Shown: piece by piece, positions 39,258 through 64,000 of the stretch
Position numbering within the stretch: the stretch's first letter is position 1
Layout of the letters: the number at the start of each line of letters is the position of its first letter
Assembly: GCA_029224185.1 (NCBI GenBank)
Contig: CM055188.1
Span: forward strand, 32,140,389 to 32,204,388
Direction: 5' to 3'
Origin: Karalla daura
Taxonomy: Eukaryota; Chordata; Actinopteri; Chaetodontiformes; Leiognathidae
Length of the DNA: 64,000 nt
Translations under genes and position numbers: made by a program
The notes under the pieces: generated by a model
What the model was told of the DNA's origin: nothing
Seen by the model: only the letters and a program-made list of their open reading frames with translations
Database searches by the model: none

Positions 39258-40382
39258 AAATCTTTTTTTTTTCGATCATGGGTTTAACACAAATGTGAAA
39301 CATGTTATCAGATGTTGGGTTTCACACAACTGGCTCTGGTTAAACACCCAAATAATCAGGTTGGTAACAGTTTTTTTCAGCAGCAGTTTATCGTTACGTG
39401 TCGTCCACATGGTAAAATACACTCAGACATCTGCTTGTTGTTGTGTGTTTTGCTTCTAAATATCGATTGTGACGTTTTTTAACTCACTTTCACCCCCTGC
39501 CTTTTCCAGCCTCTCAGGTTACAGCTCTGTGTCTGGCCGCCCAGACGTCTTTGTCTGCAGGTCAATCCCCCGCTGTTGGATGCCTCTGACCCTCCCGCCT
39601 CAAACATTATTGTAACGTTTGACCTGACAAATTTCTTTTATTTGACAGTTAAACTCTAAATGTGTCCCTCACAGCTCCATTGTCCCGGGTGGTGGCGACC
39701 ACAGGAACAGGTGATTTGTTTAACGTCTCCAGGTCTTTCTGGACGGACGCTTGTGTTGTCTCGAGGGTGTGGATGTATTTTTAAACCCTTTCTTTAAATG
39801 GTCTTGTTGTACTGTGTGTCCTGACAGATGAACTGAAGACAAGGCCAGGATTGAAGCTTGACCTTCCCCTAAGTCAAGTGTTTGTTCCCCATACGCGGCA
39901 AGAAGGGGATCGTATTATATGATGTGTAGTAGGTTGCATTCTTTCCCTGCTGAAAGATGACACTGATGGGCCAGGGGCATTAGAAGCTAAATACTGAGGA
40001 CTTCACACCCGACAAAATAGGCCTATATATTCAATAAAAATGTGATACTTGATCTCTTATGCTCCTGGGTGTGCTTATTTGGAAGAAATACAAATATAGC
40101 TGTCTCCTCAGCAATGCTCTCAGAGCAAAGCTATTTGTCACTGCCTCAAGTCTTACAGTGGAACAACCTTTGATATGAAACTCTAACTTCCTCGGCGGGG
40201 CTTGTTCTCCTGCCCAACAAAAGGGCACTGTTATTTACAACTCTCCAACCCACGATTTACCAGGAATCTTCCTAACGATCCTCAGACGCTTTGATCGATT
40301 CATCATTTGGAAGCTCTATTGTTCTCCCCAATGCAAAAGAGACGGATTAGATAGAAAGATTAGATAGATTGAAGCAGCCATT

Positions 40383-40715
<333 letters not shown>

Positions 40716-41089
40716 AAAGTTGTGTGTCTTACCCAGGCCTTGTACATCACCCTGGCATCATTTATGAAGTAATATTTCTTTTAGCTCAAACTCTTTCCAC
40801 CTCATGATATTAGAAGTCACTATAAACTAAACTATAAACTTCTTTTTAATCACACTGATGTCGGATATCAGCTAAATACCCCTGATAACAAGTTTGGAGA
40901 CCTGGAGAGGTTCATCTATCTCAAAATACACAGGTTGACACACACTTATTTAAATGGCAAATTGAGGGTGGTTTTCCACCCCTGAGACTAGATTGATTGT
41001 AATTAGTGTCTGTGTATAAATAGAGTTTCTTTACTGTGAAACTGGGCGTGTTTCATTCAGGAGTGCAGCACTCGCTGTGCTCGATACTG

Positions 41090-41480
41090 GAGACCATGAG
41101 AGGAGACAAAGATCTGTCAGATGAAAAGAAAAAACAAGCTGAAGGATATAAAAAAGGTTTCCACTGAATTTCAAAATGTCAGGGTTGGGAGCCAGTGGTG
41201 TGAAACTCTGATTAAGGCCTCCAAGTCAGGTAGCGAAACCAAAGAAAAAAGAAACAGAGAGAATCAGCCACAACTGTCGGAAATAAAATGGGTGCAAAGA
41301 AAAAAAAACACAGAGAGAAGCAGCTGATACCCAGGCTCCTCTTCAGAATCCTGCCGTGACTGAAGGCACATGACTAGAAGTTACTGGAACAAAAACAAGG
41401 ACTCCACGGTCGAGTTGCCAGAAGAAAACTCTTTGCGTGCGCCAGCAGCCTCCTCACAATCTGCCAGGAAACTCCTGGAA
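41090..41480 (+). mobile_element. Decayed Tc1/mariner-like transposase remnant
   Basis: Around 41095 the frame reads MRGDKDLSDEKKKQ..GYKKG, recalling the K.LS...R..I...Y..G.GYK start of Tc1 transposases. Near 41395-41440 another frame reads QGLHGRVARRKLF, recalling SGLYGRVARRKPLL. Between them are several stops and frameshifts, so this is a relic. Terminal inverted repeats were not found. Confidence 0.5.
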
Positions 41481-42035
41481 TGGAGTCAGCTGCAAAAGTG
41501 ACGAGACCAGAGCCTGAGAACTTCCTTCATGGTCACAACAACCAGAGAAAAACTGCTGGTTCACTGTGCACAAATCCTGCCACGGGTACGTAGGTTCACA
41601 CAGGGCACAGCTTTGTCACACATTGTCCGGGGAGCTTTACATACTGTGAGTATTTTCTTATCATCATAAACTCTAGAAGCATTGGAAATGTATTGTTTGA
41701 TCAGGCTCTTGTTCTATATGCATGTGTTCTGCTACTACTATCAGTAGGTCCGCCCTCACATCCAATTATCCTAATTCCTTCACTTTATTCACTTATGTGA
41801 GTATTAAAATATAATCTATGAATCTTTTATATGTCTTCTCCTCCTTAATGCTCTTTGTCTTCTCAGCAATTTGGAACACATTATTAATACAGCGTCAGGT
41901 TACATTTTTTCCCACTGCCCTTTTCCCACAGCCCGAGAGGTCCATTAGTTCCATATCAGGTATCTATTCCTACTATTTATGTGCAAATATTCCATGAATT
42001 TTGTAAACAGTCTGAAAATCTTGAAATAATATGAT

Positions 42036-42055
42036 TCTCTCTCTCTCTCTCTCTC
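42036..42055. repeat. Short (CT)n microsatellite
   Basis: Ten CT units in the inter-myosin spacer. Confidence 0.85.
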
Positions 42056-43205
42056 GCTCTACATACACATAATATTAAATACACATATATGTGTAATGAT
42101 ATATATGATAGTTGTAATATTGTAATCTGCATTAAAATCAGAATGCTGCACTTCATTATCTACGCAGCATCTGACTTAGAGCGGCTGCTCAGCTACTGTT
42201 TTTGTAACCCAACCAGAGCTATCACTCGCCCCGCTGCTCGTGGATGTGTTTGGGTTTCCTAATAGGTCTATTTCCATCGCAGGACCACGACTTGACAGGG
42301 TGAGACATATGCTTTGCGGCCCGTAAGAAACTGTGAGGTCACCAGACTGTCAGTAACATTATCACCACAAGGCAAAGATTTGCAGTTATTATAACCCACA
42401 GGACTTTTACGTGATAACAGGCGACAGTTGACAACCCCGGTTATTTTGAATGATGAAGCTACTCTGCTCAAATTTACACGCGACATACATCCCTCGGCTG
42501 GTTTCAGTCGTATTAGTACTCGCTGGCGACCTGTGTGGTCCTCCACACCAGAGGTGATACTCAGTGACTCAATTAAATTGGAAAATTGGAAATTTCTTGT
42601 CGTCCTTGTGTTTATTTGTATGCAGCACTTGTGATGAATGAATCTCCATGTGTAGTCACAATAGATTAATTAGATTAATTATCGTTTTCTGTCTGTTGTT
42701 TGAACATTAAATGTTCAGTCGACTTTGACAAAATCACACAAAGAATTACTTTCAAACACTCAGTGTTCGGTTCTAGCCACTTATAGTCGAATCATTGGGC
42801 TCTTCACAAGATAAAAAACTAACTAATACCCAATAATCTTAAATCAAGAAAGTTTATTTCAAGAAATTTTGTCAAGTAAAATTATCTTGCTGCATGGACA
42901 GATAATTTCACCATTTTTTAGGACTTTTTTCTGTCAGATTTAGTATTTTATCTCGTTTTAAAGGCCCTTTTTTGCAGTGTAGTATTCATATCTTTTTATC
43001 ATGTTACTCAAATCACAATCAAATCAAATCTCTCAGTTATGTCTCCTTTCAGATTCATTCACCACTTCTCACATGGAAATATTTCATCAAAGTCCTTGTG
43101 TTTGAGAGGATTTCAGGGAATCTTTAGATGTAGTAGAGCTGCCTCTTTTCAGCGTTTACACTGTGGAACCAATTGAAATAATCCAGAGTGGGCTCACTTT
43201 ACAGT

Positions 43206-43209
43206 ATGT

Positions 43210-43282
<73 letters not shown>
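43206..43282. repeat. (GT)n microsatellite just beyond the myosin B 3' end
   Basis: A GT run of about 38 units with an early TATG interruption lies about 80 bases past the myosin B poly(A) signal. Confidence 0.92.
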
Positions 43283-43283
<1 letters not shown>

Positions 43284-43344
43284 TCAACACATTTGAGTTA
43301 AGAATTAAGCAACACAAAAAGCATTTCAGCACAAAGAGAAAGAA

Positions 43345-43441
43345 ATTCAGTTGCTTGCAGGTTTATTTCATGGTTAGTGACACGTGAGACAAAAAATCAT
43401 ATTGTATGATTTCTTGTGCAGTGTCTCGTCAGGTCTGATGC
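43345..43441 (-). terminator. Myosin B 3' UTR with poly(A) signal
   Basis: On the - strand AATAAA lies at 43362-43367, about 75 bases after the stop codon. The short 3' UTR is similar in layout to that of gene A. Confidence 0.6.
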
Positions 43442-60221
<16,780 letters not shown>

Positions 60222-60525
60222 GGCTGCTCTGTAAAAACATTTTTAAAGAAAGGAACACAATAAGAAAACTTAGTTGGTAACCCACAATGGTTTTCAGGTC
60301 ACTTAAAAAAATTACATAACCTTCATTTCACACTTGGTTGGTATTTACCTTTCTTTTTTCCCCCTTCTTCAAATGACGTCCTTGGTTTGTGGATACAGAA
60401 ACAAAAGAGAAAAGAACACTGAAGCCTCATTAAATAATTCCTCTACTCCCTGTCAGATGTAAGTGCACAGCACATGGCAGAGACTCACCTCCGCTGTCAG
60501 CCTGTCAGCCTGTCAGCCCTCAGCT
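60222..60525 (-). other. Myosin B 5' UTR exons and leader introns
   Basis: The ATG exon has seven leader bases before its acceptor (60229-60230). A 32-base non-coding exon at 60349-60380 has an AG acceptor and a GTAAAT donor. The first exon runs from about 60523 to 60489, with donor GTGAGT at 60487-60488, and contains tandem GGCTGACA units. Two non-coding leader exons are usual for vertebrate skeletal MYH genes. Confidence 0.6.
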
Positions 60526-60547
60526 TCTGACGAGTCTGGGAGCACTG

Positions 60548-60653
60548 CTTTTATACCGAGGCCTCCAGACACCGAGCAGGAGCAGCACCTCCTGTTTAGG
60601 TCACTGAGCTGCTCCTAGAAGAATGATATCAGATGTCCACATCCCTGCAACTG
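60548..60653 (-). promoter_or_regulatory. Myosin B core promoter: TATA box and E-box
   Basis: TATAAAAG on the - strand lies at 60548-60555, about 25-30 bases upstream of the inferred exon 1. A CANNTG E-box (CAACTG on +) is at 60648-60653. The TATA differs from that of gene A (TATATAAG), while the two first exons share CTGACAGG. Confidence 0.65.
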
Positions 60654-62262
60654 GTGTCACCTTATCCTGCACAATACAAAAAAGGGCATTAAATTAAACC
60701 CCAGATCAAAATTGCAGATTCCTGTCTAAAAACTGTCTGCCAGGTATTTAAAGGCTTCACCGTGCTCCACTTTCTGCAAAGTGGTAAACTGAGAAGATAG
60801 ATAGATAGATATGTAGATATAGACTGTGTTTTTGATTCTCTACAGGACATTTTGGTGTGAATGGAAAGTAGGAAGTATGCTTCTACTCAACAACTTTAAG
60901 AAAGTCTCTTTAGGGGATTATTTTCTTGATTTGCATGAATGAATTTAAGTTTGTGATGCCATCGTGCAGATCTCAGGCAGCGATAAAGCCAGTGTTTCAA
61001 ACATCTCTGGAGATTAGGGTCGTTTAGTCAAAGCTAATTTAAGATCCCATTATGGTCCATTATACTGTTGTGCTTTCTCTCCAAAGATAGATGAAACCCA
61101 GTATACTGGGGAAGTATTCTCCTGTGGTGCGATTAAGTTGCAATAAAAGGTGATATTCAATATGTCTGACCCCTCTTTTCAGTCTTATTAGGACTTAAAG
61201 CAAATATAGCCTCCGGCTCACAAATGCCCAAGTGCTTACTTTTGCAAATGTTGACAAATTCATCGAACGCTTCTGTTAATTACACTTCAGATGTATTTCA
61301 GCACTCAGTTACTGACTACCTCGCAGAGAAATTCCTGCATGGGACGCTCCTCATTCTCCAGTCCAGACAATCAGTATTGTGTTTGGGTTATAAACTCATG
61401 CTGACTTTATTTAAGTTCTGAACTGTTCCAAGTGTAGACCTAAAGAAGTTTGATTCTATCTTATTGTGGTTTTATGAGTTTATTGGTGCTGGTTCTTTGG
61501 TTCCTGTCAGAAGCTGGGACACTAAAAAAAATCTTGTGTCTCAAACATGAAGAGTGGTTCTCTGTGCTTAAAGCAGCAAAGAGACAAAAAAACAATTAGT
61601 CTTTGATTTAATGTAGTTAATTATGCAATTAGATCATGTTAAAAGTCATGGAAAAACAAGTTGTTCCAAAACAACCTTTGGATATTAATTTAGTGCAAAG
61701 GTTATGTTTTATTGTATGATAATTAATGCATTCAGACTGAAAACTGTGTAGTTTCATTTGTAATAAGTTGAATGGAGATTTTTGCATTCAGCTGTACAAG
61801 TTGATGTAGTAAAATCCAAAATGTAATGTTAGTAAAGCTATAAATAAGCTAAGAAATGAAGAAATCTGACAGTTAAAATCAGGTTCTGTTAACTGGAATA
61901 TGTTTTGTAAAGGTGACAGTTTATAAAACTGTCCTCATGAGTGTGATGATGTAACTGGGAAACAGTGAGTGAATATTAGACCACACATATGGACACAACC
62001 ACGAGGAGAGGATCTGTTTTAGAGATGAATTCATCTATAAGCAGCTGAATCCATTACATTGTGTATATTATGAAGGGAATCTAATGAATAGAAACTATTT
62101 GCTCTAATGAAAACAGTTTAACAGCTTGTCCACTTAACAGACCAGCTGTTGGTTTGGAGCTGAACATTGTTTATTTTACAGAGTGCCTGAGACATTTTTG
62201 AGCTCCAAAGTAGCTAATGTTCCCTTGTGTATCATAAGTAAGACATTTCTGTGCAGGTGTTG

Positions 62263-62370
<108 letters not shown>

Positions 62371-63211
62371 ATCATGAACGAGGGATGAATTTGAATAAGA
62401 ACAGGCAGAGGAACACAGAGACTGTGGGCAAAGCCTTTCTTCTTTTCCTGAAGTGATGATCAGAGTGGAATTCCGTTTATTGTGGAAAGAGGCCAAAGTC
62501 AACTAAGTTAGATATTTAATAAGATTGAAACATGTAAGTTAGAGTAAGGCTAAATCTGCATTAGGTGGACTGATTATTTATCATCACGACGAGCATTGTG
62601 GGAAATATTCCTTCACCCAGCATCTCATCTCATCCAACTGCCAGAATGAGAATCGGTAAGACTGAGTTTTTTCAGATATCTGATTCATATGACACATTGT
62701 GACACATTGTAACATGACTAATATTAAGAGGGAACTTTGCTACTATGTGATAAAGTGACTGGGCGTCACCACAGTTCATTCATTCATTCATCTCAATCTG
62801 TTTAAAATACACTGAAAAACCTGCAAAGAAAATATGTATGAGCTCATATCCTCGTATGATGATGAGGATGTGAATATATTCTTCTATTTTTCTGTCCTTT
62901 TTCTGTCCATGTCCTTGTTATTCTGGTCATTTCCTCATTCACCCCCAGGTTACACAGAAATGATTCTCCTGGACACAGTTATAACCCAGCTCTTCTCTTT
63001 CTGACTGAGTCTTTGCATCTCTCCTCATCCTCAGCATCGCAGACTTCTTTCAAGCACATAAACTGACATGATGAAACATGATGAATAACTTGATTAACTT
63101 AAATATGTAAATATCCAACAAAAATTCAATCATCAGTGAGCACTCATGTTCAACATAATCGTTAATATGATAAATAAGTAAAATAAAATAGATTACTCAG
63201 TAAATATATAC

Positions 63212-63307
63212 CTTGGTCTCTTGCATCTCATAGCTTCTAAGGCTCCAGTCGGTGGACACGTAGTCGTAGATGTGCCATCTCACCCTCTTCTTCATCCTCG
63301 TCGTCTC
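63212..63307 (-). other. Possible unassigned 96-nt coding exon
   Basis: On the - strand an AG (GCGCAG) precedes a 32-codon open stretch containing RMKKRVRWHIYDYVSTDWSL, and it ends with ETK at AAG|GTATAT, a good donor. It would be a phase 0/0 exon of a gene whose other exons lie outside the window. I do not recognise the peptide. A second frame over the same bases is also open and acidic, and the upstream polypyrimidine tract is modest, so it may be chance. Confidence 0.3.
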
Positions 63308-64000
63308 CTGCGCTGCCAATTAGAAGTAACACAGAATCAAGTTGATCAGAGCTAGTTTAATGATAATGGTTTTGTTCATGATATTAAAAATGTCATTTCA
63401 AATGATTGACATACAGTCAATCAACAAGGTATACAAGGTATATAACACACAGTAACAGCCAGCAAATTGAAAACCCTAAAAAATTTTAAAAAATAATAAT
63501 AATGGAGCAATATCTGGTCTGGAGTTGAAAAACATGGAGGCGTTCCTAACCCTAACCCCTTCATTTAATTTGTATTCACATGCATTACATATAGATGCAC
63601 ACACACACGCCCCTGTCTTGGGTGCTCTTTTCTCACTTCCTGTTGTATTGTTGCGTTGTGTCAACTTCCTGTCCACCTGTTTTTTTTCTTTACCTTTTAC
63701 TCCTTCCCCCAATGTTTTACACCCGTCTCATTATGTCACCCCTGCATCTTCCTCATGGTCAGCATAGACATGTACATAAAGATGTCTCATCTGTGTTGCT
63801 CACCTACGGAGTTGAACATCCGCCCATGGCGGCCATCTTGCCCCAGGCGGCTCACTCATCCATTACATCGTGTTGGTACTGGTACATGTACTTTGTAGAT
63901 ACATAACTTGCTCAAATTTCAACCGATTTTCAAGCGGTTTGGTTTGTTATAAACATCAAATATGTATCTATGAAACTGCATAGTTGTGTAGATTGACATG

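Overview
The window is vertebrate nuclear DNA, almost certainly from a teleost fish. Genes are split into many short exons with GT/AG borders. The DNA is crowded with CT, GT/CA and TATC microsatellites, and it carries decayed fish-type LINE and Tc1-like remnants. No prokaryotic gene organisation is present. Species cannot be named from the sequence.

Left third (1-16200, + strand): the 3' two thirds of a voltage-gated calcium channel alpha-2/delta gene. Twenty-five exons can be followed from the GYYFEI segment to the stop at 16200, and together they encode about 678 residues. The protein reads closest to CACNA2D2. Exons for the signal peptide and VWA domain lie left of the window. The 3' UTR probably occupies part of 16201-20510, and intergenic DNA with a hairpin repeat and a LINE fragment runs to about 24050.

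Right two thirds (24050-60560, - strand): two complete skeletal-type (class II sarcomeric) myosin heavy chain genes in head-to-tail tandem. The downstream copy (A, 24163-35386) and the upstream copy (B, 43442-60221) each have 39 coding exons. All exon lengths are identical between the copies except the last (18 versus 21 nt), giving 1936 and 1937 residues. Each has a TATA box and 5' non-coding exon(s), and no inactivating change is seen in either. Introns are unrelated in length and sequence, while some exons are almost identical and others clearly diverged, a mosaic that suggests gene conversion. The 7 kb spacer between A and B carries a degenerate ACGTGACTT minisatellite, a 330-bp compound tetranucleotide array and a Tc1-like remnant.

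Right end (60560-64000): upstream flank of myosin B, mostly featureless apart from a GT array and one unassigned exon-like segment on the - strand (63212-63307).

Functionally, the calcium-channel subunit gene and the myosin pair are convergent neighbours. One supports calcium-channel trafficking and the others are thick-filament motors. No shared regulation is shown by the sequence beyond separate TATA/E-box promoters on the two myosin genes.
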